Shown piece by piece: positions 1 through 7,049 of a stretch of DNA of 10,686 nt. This stretch comes from Chloroflexota bacterium (GTDB taxonomy: Bacteria; Chloroflexota; Anaerolineae; Promineifilales; Promineifilaceae): assembly GCA_008501785.1 (NCBI GenBank), contig QQUD01001035.1:1-10686 (forward strand), in the 5' to 3' direction. The notes under the pieces were generated by a model that saw only the letters and a program-made list of their open reading frames with translations, was not told where the DNA came from and ran no database searches. The position numbers were made by a program, and so were the translations under genes. The number at the start of each line of letters is the position of its first letter. The stretch's first letter is position 1.

Positions 1-3
1 AAG

Positions 4-1035
4 ATGAAATTTCCTTTGGCGAATGTGGCGTTATTGGTTTTTTTGGTTGTTTTGTTGGTGGCTGGCTATGTTGGGTTTACGAATGGGCGTGTGGCGGGAG
101 TATGGTTACTGTGGCTGCATGGGATTGCAGCGTTTGGGTTGATGGTGCTGCTGTTTTGGAAGGCGAGCATTGTTTTGGATGCTTACCGTCGCAAAAAGAC
201 GTGGACACGGGCGCGTGTGGTGTTTGCAATTATGGCAGGACTGCTGCTGTTGACGCTGGTGCTGGGATTGTTGTGGACGTTTGTGGGGCCGATTTATGTG
301 GCCGGGTTTAGTCTGGTGAGTTTGCATATTTATGTAGCGGTGCTGGTGCTGATGCTGGTGGTGTGGCATTTTTGGCGGATGCGGTTTGTGCTGCGCTTGC
401 CGGAGACGACGGGGCGGCGGCTGTTTGTGGGAACGGCCGTTTCCACTCTCACCGGTCTTTTTTTATGGCGTACTTTTGAATGGTCAAAAAATGAATGGCA
501 GTTACCAGGAGCAATACGCCGCTTCACTGGCTCATATGAGCGCGGCAGCTTCACCGGGTTATTTCCGTCTGTTAGTTGGATTGCTGATCGGCCAAAGCCG
601 GTTGATGTAGCGACGTGGCAGTTGCGTATTGGTGGGGTGGTGGAACGGCCGTTTACCTTCTCCTACGAAAAACTTATAGCGTTGGCAACTGATGAAATGG
701 TGGCTGTGCTAGATTGCACGGGAGGATGGTACACAACCCAACAGTGGCATGGTTTACGTCTTGAAAAACTTCTTGAAATGGTAGGCATTTTGGATAATGC
801 GGAAAGTGTGACTATCCAATCTATTACTGGTTATCGGCGTCGGTTTTCGATTGCGGAAGCGAGTGGTTTTTTGTTGGCGGTGGGAGTGGCGGAACGGCCG
901 TTATCACATGGTCACGGTTTCCCGCTGCGTTTGGTTGCGCCTGATAAACGAGGGGTGGAATGGGTGAAATGGGTAACAGAAGTTCGTGTGAATGCGACAA
1001 GCAAAATTTGGCAATCCCCCTTGCCATTGCAGTGA
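4..1035 (+). CDS. Membrane-anchored molybdopterin-dependent oxidoreductase (b-type cytochrome-like domain plus sulfite oxidase-type Mo domain)
   Basis: The 343-residue product has two parts. Residues 1-130 hold four hydrophobic helices (about 7-25, 33-53, 73-95, 103-125) containing His39, His108 and His122, which could ligate heme as in cytochrome b561-like membrane subunits. Residues 195-335 match the oxidoreductase molybdopterin-binding family (sulfite oxidase/YedY type). Cys238 in LDCTGGWYTTQQWHG sits where this family places its molybdenum-ligating cysteine, and GFPLRLVAPDKRGVEWVKWV is the typical end of the domain. A short hydrophobic stretch at about 140-156 may be a fifth helix. The likely role is membrane redox chemistry on a small oxo-substrate, with electrons passing through the heme domain; the substrate cannot be read from the sequence. 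The start lies three bases from the window edge, so its ribosome site is not visible and a longer N-terminus is not excluded. Two AACGGCCGTT copies encode E-R-P here and one encodes T-A-V. Confidence 0.85.
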   Translation: MKFPLANVALLVFLVVLLVAGYVGFTNGRVAGVWLLWLHGIAAFGLMVLLFWKASIVLDAYRRKKTWTRARVVFAIMAGLLLLTLVLGLLWTFVGPIYVAGFSLVSLHIYVAVLVLMLVVWHFWRMRFVLRLPETTGRRLFVGTAVSTLTGLFLWRTFEWSKNEWQLPGAIRRFTGSYERGSFTGLFPSVSWIADRPKPVDVATWQLRIGGVVERPFTFSYEKLIALATDEMVAVLDCTGGWYTTQQWHGLRLEKLLEMVGILDNAESVTIQSITGYRRRFSIAEASGFLLAVGVAERPLSHGHGFPLRLVAPDKRGVEWVKWVTEVRVNATSKIWQSPLPLQ

Positions 1036-1045
1036 AGAAACAGAT

Positions 1046-1705
1046 TTACTCGTCAGCTTTGAATTTTTCGTCGAGATTTTCGAGCAATTGGGCAGCCTCG
1101 ACTAATTTATCCAGTGGGTTTTTCTCACCGGTGAAGTAGCGATAATCGGCAGGCATGATGTCTAGCGTCTCTACAAGCTCGTCATATTTTTCTTTTAATG
1201 GTTTTTCAGTGATGTCGAACGCTTTGGCGACATTTTTTCGTTTGGTTTCGACGAAGTTGACTTTGCTGATGGCATAAGTAAGGGCAGCGGCCCACAGTTC
1301 GGGTTTTGGAATGCGTAACGGCCGTCTTCCAATCGTGATGCGATACTCAAGCCACATTTGAATGCCTTTGCCAGTTTCTTGCATTGACATCCCGATCTCG
1401 CGCATCTTTGTTATCATAATTTCTTCAACAGGATCCAACGCTGTTGAAAATAGCTTCTCGAATCGGGTAGCAATATCTTGCTTTGTTTCAGTTTGCAAAT
1501 ATTCGCCTAATGCCTGCATGGCCTGGTCGAAGTCGCCATTTCTGGCGTAGGCACGTGCCAAATTTAAGCGATACTCAGGATTTTTTTCATCAGCTTCAAT
1601 GGCGTCTGAGAATGCATTAATTGCATCAGCCATGTTCCATGCTTGATATGATGCCAGTCCAGATTCGTTTTGCGCACGGGCGCGTGCTTGATCTTTTTTC
1701 GCCAT
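1046..1705 (-). CDS. TPR-repeat protein with a DUF6398-like C-terminal region
   Basis: This is a 219-residue, soluble, charged protein without signal peptide or membrane segment. Residues about 9-42 and 43-76 form two tetratricopeptide-like repeats (pattern A..AF..AIE.D..NPEYR.NLA.AYA..GDF..A), which usually mediate protein-protein contacts. Residues about 118-182 (WLEYRITIGRRPLRIPKPEL, then WAAALTYAISKVNF and a helical tail) resemble the DUF6398 region found in some SEC-C-type proteins; this is from memory of the pattern, not a search. No catalytic residues are evident. The start follows the basic MAKKDQARAR; only a weak purine tract lies upstream, with no clear Shine-Dalgarno. The gene converges on the molybdopterin oxidoreductase with 10 bases between stops and no hairpin there. 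It lies 135 bases downstream of the next minus-strand gene and may be cotranscribed with it. Function unknown. Confidence 0.75.
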   Translation of the reverse strand: MAKKDQARARAQNESGLASYQAWNMADAINAFSDAIEADEKNPEYRLNLARAYARNGDFDQAMQALGEYLQTETKQDIATRFEKLFSTALDPVEEIMITKMREIGMSMQETGKGIQMWLEYRITIGRRPLRIPKPELWAAALTYAISKVNFVETKRKNVAKAFDITEKPLKEKYDELVETLDIMPADYRYFTGEKNPLDKLVEAAQLLENLDEKFKADE

Positions 1706-1840
1706 AATTATGTTTGGTTTCGGGGTACTTCTTTAAATTATCCAAAACGCCACATTAAATAGGATAGAGGCGTGTGCAGGATTGAGCTATGTGGATTGTA
1801 CTGGGGGCATGAAACAGCGTCAAGGAAATGTGACTAAAGT

Positions 1841-2536
1841 CTAACGAAATAGTAGTTGAAAGCTGTCTTGAATGGCAAGTAGATCGGTGCCAATGCTGCC
1901 AAAATTGTTTTGAGGAGCACATCCTCCCAGCATATAACCGGCCTCTTCATTATTTGTGTATTGGTAGATACATTGCCACGTTTCTGAATAAATTGGCAAA
2001 TCAATCATAAATTCTACAAATTGTTGCGCACCAGGGCGATCGATCAATTCGATTTGTTGTAAACTGGACAGTTCGTTGCCAATGGCTGCTGCTAATTGGG
2101 TTGGGCTTAATTGGTTCATCCGCTGGCTTTTGGCGACGAAAAGGATGGGTGGGTGGGGCATGTCTGATGGCGCAATGGCAAACATTTTTATTTCGGTTTT
2201 GGGATCAATGCGGCGGAAGAGAGAAACGGCCGTTTCCACCCCTTCATTCTCTTTCAAAGCTTGAGCAAATGCCTGGTTCGGCGTATTTGGGCGATTTTCG
2301 ACCCATTCCCATTGATCTGGCATATTAAAGGTAAACGTTTGTTCCTGATCGGTGATAACTTGCCACTGGCGAGGGATTAGCGATGTCTCACCCGGCTGGT
2401 ATCTGGGGTGTTGTGAAAGGCGATTGGCAGAGATGATGAGGGCGATGAGGAAAACGGCCGTTAACGCTAAAAATATGCCAATTGTTTGAATTGGAACGGG
2501 TGATGATGAATCTTGGGGTGTAGGGGGATTTTGCAT
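1841..2536 (-). CDS. Hypothetical single-pass membrane protein with an extracytoplasmic domain
   Basis: The 231-residue product begins with a short Pro/Ser/Gln-rich cytoplasmic tail (1-17). One strong transmembrane helix follows (about 18-38, IGIFLALTAVFLIALIISAN), then an extracytoplasmic region of about 190 residues. The stretch from about 58 (QWQVITDQEQTFTFNMPDQW) looks like the opening of a PsbP/Mog1-like alpha-beta sandwich, as seen in many small bacterial surface proteins; this is only a resemblance. Cys189 and Cys206 are the only cysteines of the outer domain and could form a disulfide. No catalytic motif was recognised. The start was chosen because the ORF opens just before the tail and helix; no Shine-Dalgarno is visible upstream. 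Two palindromes (2225-2234 and 2453-2462) lie inside the gene, the second encoding part of the membrane helix. Function unknown. Confidence 0.65.
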   Translation of the reverse strand: MQNPPTPQDSSSPVPIQTIGIFLALTAVFLIALIISANRLSQHPRYQPGETSLIPRQWQVITDQEQTFTFNMPDQWEWVENRPNTPNQAFAQALKENEGVETAVSLFRRIDPKTEIKMFAIAPSDMPHPPILFVAKSQRMNQLSPTQLAAAIGNELSSLQQIELIDRPGAQQFVEFMIDLPIYSETWQCIYQYTNNEEAGYMLGGCAPQNNFGSIGTDLLAIQDSFQLLFR

Positions 2537-2747
2537 AAGAAAAAACTATAATTGACAATTACTAATAAGTACACAAGTCCTATTGAGGAAAATGGGTCTG
2601 CCTCATAAACTTAATGGTACTAGGACCTCGCAGCCAAAGCATTAAAGCAAGACCTATTGTAACAAAAATCAAATAAAGAAGCTTTCTGAGAAAATTATTT
2701 ATATTATTATTTATTCAAAAAGCCCTCCTTTTTTCTCCTCTTCCCGC

Positions 2748-2779
2748 AAAAGGCCTTGCTTCGCAAGGCTTTTTGTTTT
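2748..2779 (+). terminator. Intrinsic terminator without an evident upstream gene
   Basis: A 7-base-pair stem (2753-2759 GCCTTGC with 2763-2769 GCAAGGC) closes a three-base loop (TTC). A-T and G-T pairs extend it from 2748 to 2774, and T-runs follow on the plus strand (2770-2774 and 2776-2779). On the minus strand there are only four Ts, so the plus direction is favoured. No plus-strand gene was found between 2537 and 2748, so it may serve an unrecognised small RNA, act as a barrier, or be left over from a lost gene. Confidence 0.65.
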
Positions 2780-2892
2780 CCAAAGAAAGACCTCTGGAGT
2801 TTGATTCCCATATTTGATAAATGCAAAAATTTATAAAAAAATCTTAAAGGTCTGAATCGTGATCTTTTAATAAAAAATGGGACCTAAACCTA

Positions 2893-2921
2893 TTGATTTT
2901 GGTTCTGTTTTTTGTTATTAT
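2893..2921 (+). promoter_or_regulatory. Sigma-70-type promoter of the GntR-type regulator
   Basis: A -35 box TTGATT (2893-2898) and a -10 box TATTAT (2916-2921) are separated by exactly 17 bases. Transcription would start near 2928, about 40 bases before the ATG at 2968. It is the best promoter match in this intergenic region. Confidence 0.6.
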
Positions 2922-2935
2922 CCAAATAATTGGAT
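2920..2935. promoter_or_regulatory. Candidate operator: ATCCAA-N4-TTGGAT inverted repeat
   Basis: A perfect 6-base inverted repeat (ATCCAA 2920-2925, TTGGAT 2930-2935) begins at the end of the -10 box and covers the expected transcription start. A third half-site, TTGGAT, lies at 2957-2962 just before the start codon. This placement suits repression, and GntR-family regulators commonly autoregulate, so it is probably the site of the downstream gene product. Binding is inferred. Confidence 0.45.
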
Positions 2936-2967
2936 TTATTTAATTTATCGAATGAATTGGATGATTT

Positions 2968-3636
2968 ATGATTCTCCAGAAACTTGACTCCAGATTCCTC
3001 AACTTCATCATTGAAAAACAAATAGCACCTGGCGAAAAGCTGCCTCCTTTAACGGATATAAGCCTTGAATTGGGCATTAGCGTGGGGAAATTAAGAGAGC
3101 AGCTTGAAGTTGCTCGTAACTTGGGTCTTGTTTCGGTACGACCTCGGGTAGGTATCCAGCGTCAGAAATTTGACTTTGCGCCGCCGGTTTTGCAAAGCGT
3201 TCTCTTTGGTTTAGCCACTAAAGAAGCCACATTTGAACAATACAGTCGTTTAAGACGATCCGTTGAGGCCAGTTTCTGGTTGGATGCAGTGGTTCTTTTA
3301 ACGTCAGAAGACAAGCAATTGCTAAAAGCAATATTGCAAAGCGCCTGGGACAAACTGCGAGGGGAACCCATCCATGTTCCGAACTATGAACATCGTCAAT
3401 TACATCTGCTAATTTTTCACAGGTTAGAAAATCCATTCGTGCAGGGCATATTGTCTGCTTATTGGGATGCATATGAGGCCAGTGAGTTGACACGCTTTGT
3501 GACGTATCAATATTGGATTGATGTTTGGACGTATCATGAACAAATTGTCGAAGCGTTATGCAATGATGATTTTAAGCTTGGACGTCAATTGTTAATACAA
3601 CATTTCTCGCTTTTGCCGAAAGTTGTCGGTGAATAG
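2968..3636 (+). CDS. GntR-family transcriptional regulator, FadR/FCD type
   Basis: A 222-residue cytoplasmic DNA-binding protein. Residues 1-65 form a GntR-type winged helix: the IAPGEKLPPLTDISLELGIS stretch, then VGKLREQLEVARNLGLVSVRPRVGI with the wing. Residues about 75-215 are helical and fit an FCD ligand domain. His146, His190 and His212 fall where this family places its metal-binding histidines, but the Asp usually four residues before the first is His142 here. FCD regulators usually sense small carboxylic acids, which fits the 2-oxoacid oxidoreductase genes that follow. The start is set by the inward motif MILQKLDSRFLNFI; no strong Shine-Dalgarno precedes it. It lies 123 bases upstream of korA on the same strand. 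An inverted repeat covers its own promoter, suggesting autoregulation. The inducer is unknown. Confidence 0.85.
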   Translation: MILQKLDSRFLNFIIEKQIAPGEKLPPLTDISLELGISVGKLREQLEVARNLGLVSVRPRVGIQRQKFDFAPPVLQSVLFGLATKEATFEQYSRLRRSVEASFWLDAVVLLTSEDKQLLKAILQSAWDKLRGEPIHVPNYEHRQLHLLIFHRLENPFVQGILSAYWDAYEASELTRFVTYQYWIDVWTYHEQIVEALCNDDFKLGRQLLIQHFSLLPKVVGE

Positions 3637-3664
3637 CAAGTTGAATTTTATGAGGGAGGAATTT

Positions 3665-3691
3665 ATGAGTTTAGAGCAAGCGCTTGATTAG
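3665..3691 (+). CDS. Possible 8-codon leader or remnant ORF with a strong ribosome binding site
   Basis: ATG at 3665 reads MSLEQALD and stops at TAG 3689-3691. A textbook Shine-Dalgarno (GGGAGGA, 3654-3660) sits four bases upstream. It lies between the GntR-type gene and korA. It may be a leader peptide influencing korA translation, or the start of a gene whose body was lost. Nothing shows that it is translated. Confidence 0.3.
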   Translation: MSLEQALD

Positions 3692-3692
3692 A

Positions 3693-3704
3693 AAATGTAC
3701 ATTT
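3693..3704. promoter_or_regulatory. Candidate operator: AAATGTACATTT palindrome
   Basis: A perfect 12-base palindrome lies 55 bases before the korA start codon, right after the mini-ORF. The centre TGTACA resembles sites of dimeric GntR/FadR-type regulators, and the gene just upstream encodes one. It does not match the ATCCAA-N4-TTGGAT repeat on the regulator's own promoter, so if both are real they may serve different proteins. No good promoter was found in this gap, so korA may be read from the regulator's promoter. Confidence 0.35.
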
Positions 3705-3759
3705 CTCACTTAAACAAAACCCATTTGAATCCGATACTGAAAAGTACAAGGAGAACTAA

Positions 3760-5616
3760 ATGAGCGAAAATGGTTCACACTTTGAAGAACGCGAATCAAT
3801 TGTGATCCGGTTTGCTGGAGATTCCGGCGATGGGATGCAGTTGACCGGTGCGCAGTTTACCAATACATCGGCAATGGCGGGCAACGACATCAGCACCATG
3901 CCAGACTATCCATCAGAAATTCGAGCACCATCCGGTACGTTAGCCGGTGTCAGTGGCTTTCAAGTTAATTTTTCAAACCAAGACGTTTTAACACCCGGTG
4001 ATGAGCCTCAAGCGTTAGTGGCCATGAATCCGGCAGCTTTAAAAGCTTGCCTGCCTGAGCTTGAATCAGGCGGAACAATTATTGTTAACACGGATGCTTT
4101 TACCCGAAACAATCTAAAAAAAGCCGATTACGAATCAAATCCACTTGAAGATGATTCACTCAGTGGCTTTCATGTTCTTGAAGTGCCGCTGACTTCTCTG
4201 AATAGAGAGGCATTAAAGGATATCGAAGCGCTTTCTCTAAAGGAAAAAGACCGTTCACAAAACTTTTGTGCATTAGGTCTTGTTTTTTGGCTGTTTGACC
4301 GGCCAATGGAACCGACATTGGCCTGGATTAAGAAAAAATTTGCCAAGAAACCAGCAGTGATTCAAGCAAACATGACTGCATTGGAAACGGGTTTCCATTT
4401 TGGCGAAACGATGCGTACCTTCCAACACCGATACCGCATTCGTCCGGCATCATTGGCACCGGGAACCTATCGCAAAATTACAGGTAACGAAGCAACCGCC
4501 ATTGGGTTTGTTACCGCCGCCCAAAAGATGGGCAAGTCCCTGTTTTATGGCACCTATCCGATTACGCCTGCCACCGATATTTTGCATGCGCTGGCACGGC
4601 TGCAACATTTTGATGTACGCACCTTCCAGGCTGAAGATGAAATTGCAGCAATGGGTTCGATTATTGGTGCGGCATTTGGCGGTGCTTTAGCCGTCACGGG
4701 TACCAGTGGTCCTGGTGTTGCGCTAAAAAGCGAAGCAATGAACCTCGCAATTGCCTTGGAACTGCCAATGGTGATTGTGAATGTGCAGCGTGGTGGACCC
4801 AGCACTGGTTTGCCAACTAAAACAGAACAGTCTGACCTATTGCAGGCCATGTTTGGCCGCAATGGCGAGAGTCCAATTGCTATTGTGGCACCCCGAAGCC
4901 CGTCAGATGCCTTCGATGTTGCCATTGAAGCTAGTCGGATGGCAGTTAGGGCCATGACACCCGTGATGATCATGTCAGACGGTTTCTTAGGCAACAGCTC
5001 AGAACCGTGGTTGATTCCCAACCCAGATGACATCCCAGAAATAGAGTTCGAACATCCAGTTGCCCCTTCGAATGGAGATGGTCCTTTCTTACCGTACAAA
5101 CGTGATGAAGACACGTTGGGTCGTCCCTGGGCGATTCCAGGAACACCTGGGCTAGAACATCGAATTGGTGGTTTGAGCAAAGCTCCCATAACTGGAAATG
5201 TGTCTCATGAGGCGCAGCACCATGAACAAATGGTAGCAGAACGTGCAGAAAAGATTGCTCGTCTGGCAGATATGATTCCACCATTGGAAGTGTATGGACC
5301 AGAATCTGGTAAACTGCTGATTTTGAGTTGGGGCAGCACGTATGGTGCGGTGCGGTCTGGTGTGAGGCGTGCGCAAGAGAAGGGCCATGATGTGGCTCAT
5401 GTACATTTGCGTCATCTCAACCCATTCCCGAATAATTTGCAAGAAATTTTGAGCAGCTATAAGCGCGTGGTTGTGCCAGAAATGAATGGCGGCCAGCTAA
5501 CCTACATGCTGCGCAGTAAATTTATCATGGACATTCAAGCGTATCCGAAGGTACATGCACGGCCGTTTAAAATCAGCGAAGTGCTGGATATGATTGAAGG
5601 GATTCTGGGCGAATAG
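3760..5616 (+). CDS. korA: 2-oxoacid:ferredoxin oxidoreductase, fused gamma-alpha subunit (KorA, first copy)
   Basis: With KorB, the 618-residue subunit converts a 2-oxoacid (most likely 2-oxoglutarate) plus CoA to acyl-CoA and CO2, reducing ferredoxin; the reaction can reverse. Residues about 13-205 are the gamma domain, with the glycine-rich FAGDSGDGMQLTG (18-30). Residues about 238-430 are the alpha pyrimidine-binding domain: YPITP (266-270), AEDEIAAMGS around Glu294, GTSGPG (314-319) and QRGGPSTGLPT (343-353). A transketolase C-like domain follows (about 520-618). Length is normal for the fused family. AAGGAG (3748-3753) lies six bases before the ATG. korB follows after 11 bases, so the two are translated as a unit. 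No ferredoxin domain is fused. The DSGDGMQLTG form resembles the KorA type I know from Bacteroidetes and other aerobes. Substrate assignment is inference; pyruvate or branched-chain acids remain possible. Confidence 0.93.
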   Translation: MSENGSHFEERESIVIRFAGDSGDGMQLTGAQFTNTSAMAGNDISTMPDYPSEIRAPSGTLAGVSGFQVNFSNQDVLTPGDEPQALVAMNPAALKACLPELESGGTIIVNTDAFTRNNLKKADYESNPLEDDSLSGFHVLEVPLTSLNREALKDIEALSLKEKDRSQNFCALGLVFWLFDRPMEPTLAWIKKKFAKKPAVIQANMTALETGFHFGETMRTFQHRYRIRPASLAPGTYRKITGNEATAIGFVTAAQKMGKSLFYGTYPITPATDILHALARLQHFDVRTFQAEDEIAAMGSIIGAAFGGALAVTGTSGPGVALKSEAMNLAIALELPMVIVNVQRGGPSTGLPTKTEQSDLLQAMFGRNGESPIAIVAPRSPSDAFDVAIEASRMAVRAMTPVMIMSDGFLGNSSEPWLIPNPDDIPEIEFEHPVAPSNGDGPFLPYKRDEDTLGRPWAIPGTPGLEHRIGGLSKAPITGNVSHEAQHHEQMVAERAEKIARLADMIPPLEVYGPESGKLLILSWGSTYGAVRSGVRRAQEKGHDVAHVHLRHLNPFPNNLQEILSSYKRVVVPEMNGGQLTYMLRSKFIMDIQAYPKVHARPFKISEVLDMIEGILGE

Positions 5617-5627
5617 AGGAGAATATA

Positions 5628-6653
5628 ATGACCACTACGACACAAGAAATTCCCGTGAAACTAACACGTAAAGATTTTGTTTCTGACCAAACGGTTCGCT
5701 GGTGTCCCGGTTGTGGTGACTACGCTATTTTAGCCACCATTCAAAGAGTGCTGCCAGACATTGGGGTTCCTAAAAAAAATATTGCATTTATTTCTGGTAT
5801 TGGCTGCTCCAGCCGGTTCCCCTATTACATGGATACCTACGGCATCCATTCCATTCATGGCCGTGCGCCCACATTAGCGACTGGATTAGCAATTGCAAAT
5901 CCTGAGTTAAGTGTTTGGGTGGCAACCGGTGATGGGGATGGCCTTTCTATTGGTGGTAACCATATGGTCCATACGATTCGCCGAAACATCAATTTGAATA
6001 TTGTGCTCTTTAACAACCGCATTTATGGTTTGACAAAAGGGCAATATTCACCAACATCGCGCCAGGGTGCCAAGACGCGTTCTTCTCCAATGGGAACGAT
6101 TGAACAACCCATTAATCCGGTGGCCTTGGCAATGGCATCTGAAGGCACATTTATTGCGCGCACATTTGATTCCAATCCTAAGCATATAGCAGAAACGCTG
6201 CGTGCGGCTGCGATGCACAAAGGCACATCTTTTGTTGAAGTGTATCAAAACTGCGTCATCTTTAACCCAAGCGAATGGACCGGGTTGCATGATCGCAAAA
6301 CAAGAGATGACCATATTATTTATCTGGAACATGGTAAGCCGATGGTGTTTGGCACGAACCGGGATAAAGGCATCTTTCTCAATGGATTTACGCCTGAGGT
6401 TGTTGAATTGGGGAATGGCTATGAAGAAGGCGATTTGCTGGTGCATGATGAGACATCACCTCAGCTTGCGTTTATTTTGAGCAGTCTGGAATGGCCAGAA
6501 TTTCCAGTGCCAATGGGTGTGGTTCGTCAAGTTAACAAAATGACTTACTCTGAAGGGCTGATGGGGCAGATAAAATCGGCTCAGGATGCCAAGGGTAAAG
6601 GCGATTTGAATGCGCTTTATCGCTCAGAAGATGTGTGGACTGTAGAAGAATAA
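5628..6653 (+). CDS. korB: 2-oxoacid:ferredoxin oxidoreductase beta subunit (KorB, first copy)
   Basis: This 341-residue subunit binds thiamine diphosphate and a 4Fe-4S cluster and pairs with the KorA encoded just upstream. Cys26 and Cys29 (WCPGCGD), Cys60 (GIGCSSRF) and Cys209 (QNCVIFNP) have the spacing of the four cluster ligands in archaeal and bacterial KorB. GDGDGLSIGGNH (101-112) with Asn129-Asn130 and the following YG forms the Mg-TPP motif. Lys137 in YGLTKGQ is the lysine typical of the 2-oxoacid/2-oxoglutarate clade. AGAGGAG (5615-5621) overlaps the korA stop and lies six bases before the ATG, consistent with coupled translation. The protein lacks additional iron-sulfur motifs, so electrons should leave to a ferredoxin encoded elsewhere. 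The nearest downstream terminator is about 250 bases away (6901-6954). Confidence 0.93.
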   Translation: MTTTTQEIPVKLTRKDFVSDQTVRWCPGCGDYAILATIQRVLPDIGVPKKNIAFISGIGCSSRFPYYMDTYGIHSIHGRAPTLATGLAIANPELSVWVATGDGDGLSIGGNHMVHTIRRNINLNIVLFNNRIYGLTKGQYSPTSRQGAKTRSSPMGTIEQPINPVALAMASEGTFIARTFDSNPKHIAETLRAAAMHKGTSFVEVYQNCVIFNPSEWTGLHDRKTRDDHIIYLEHGKPMVFGTNRDKGIFLNGFTPEVVELGNGYEEGDLLVHDETSPQLAFILSSLEWPEFPVPMGVVRQVNKMTYSEGLMGQIKSAQDAKGKGDLNALYRSEDVWTVEE

Positions 6654-6900
6654 TTGATAGATTGATTTCTGAAATTTCCTGGAAGTTGATTGAATTTGTT
6701 ACTTGAGCCAATGGTTCAAAGCTTTTGGGAAATTTGAAGATTATTTTCATGAAGTTGATGGCTTTGATAAGATTTCAGGTTTCTCCCGTCTTCACAAATG
6801 GGGAAATCACTCACTCACCCTGATTTCTTATCGGCCTTTATTACAACTTGTTGAGAGTGCATGGACGAAGTTCTTACTAAATGCACTTTCCCCTATAATG

Positions 6901-6954
6901 AGACTCATGGGTGGGCTGTTTGATAGGTCATTCATGAGTCTTTTTGTTTTTTTT
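6901..6954 (+). terminator. Intrinsic terminator of the first korAB operon
   Basis: A perfect nine-base-pair stem (AGACTCATG 6901-6909, CATGAGTCT 6933-6941) with a 23-base loop is followed by TTTTTG and then eight Ts. It lies between two same-strand operons, before the promoter of the second, which fits its role. The distance from the korB stop (about 250 bases) is unusually long. Confidence 0.75.
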
Positions 6955-6965
6955 GTGTTTATTGT

Positions 6966-6993
6966 TTTACGCTTGCTGGCAGAAGAATATAAT
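6966..6993 (+). promoter_or_regulatory. Promoter of the second korAB operon
   Basis: A perfect -10 box TATAAT (6988-6993) has a moderate -35 box TTTACG (6966-6971) 16 bases upstream. It follows the terminator directly and would give a 5' leader of about 50 bases. The pair therefore seems to be transcribed independently of the first korAB. Confidence 0.5.
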
Positions 6994-7035
6994 AATAGTT
7001 CAGGCGTAATTATTTACTATATCCCAATGAATGAT

Positions 7036-7041
7036 AAGGAG
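7036..7041 (+). promoter_or_regulatory. Ribosome binding site that decides the start of the second korA
   Basis: AAGGAG ends two bases before an ATG at 7044 but eight bases before the in-frame ATG at 7050. Only the second spacing is efficient, so 7050 is taken as the start. Confidence 0.7.
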
Positions 7042-7049
7042 TAATGAAT

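Larger units (their letters stand above)
2537..2967. other. AT-rich divergent intergenic region
   Basis: These 431 bases separate a minus-strand and a plus-strand gene. No convincing ORF, tRNA or known RNA was found. The region holds an odd palindrome AATTGACAATT (2550-2560) just upstream of the minus-strand gene, a strong terminator hairpin (2748-2779), a promoter (2893-2921) and an inverted repeat (2920-2935) in front of the GntR-type gene. Base composition is much richer in A+T than the flanking genes. Because both flanking genes point away from it, the terminator has no obvious client. Confidence 0.6.
6654..7049 (+). other. Intergenic region with hairpins, terminator and promoter
   Basis: This gap separates the two KorAB operons. 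It holds a hairpin at 6703-6719 (TTGAGCC, loop AAT, GGTTCAA), a second at 6853-6890 (ten pairs with one G-T, 18-base loop), a strong terminator (6901-6954) and a promoter (6966-6993). No credible protein gene is present. The hairpins ahead of the terminator could be the structured 3' end of the first operon or a small RNA. Confidence 0.55.

Noticed and set aside
2076..2328. Plus-strand ORFs opposite the hypothetical membrane protein
   Set aside because: They are antisense to a gene with a clear membrane-protein plan and lack start signals.
2844..2870. Hairpin AAAGGTC/GATCTTT as a second terminator or riboswitch
   Set aside because: Seven pairs including a G-T, no T tract, and it lies upstream of the promoter rather than in a leader.
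4554..5189. 211-residue minus-strand ORF
   Set aside because: It lies wholly opposite korA1, whose conserved motifs cover the same bases, and has low-complexity Ser/Ala/Pro content typical of an antisense shadow.
6894..6899. Perfect TATAAT as a promoter
   Set aside because: No acceptable -35 box lies 16-18 bases upstream, and transcription would begin inside the terminator stem, destroying it.
6703..7044. 113-residue plus-strand ORF in the gap between the two korAB operons
   Set aside because: It needs a TTG start without a ribosome site, runs through the terminator hairpin and the next promoter, and has no recognisable domain.
7044..7049. ATG at 7044 as start of the second korA
   Set aside because: The AAGGAG at 7036-7041 is only two bases away; the in-frame ATG at 7050 has the normal spacing.
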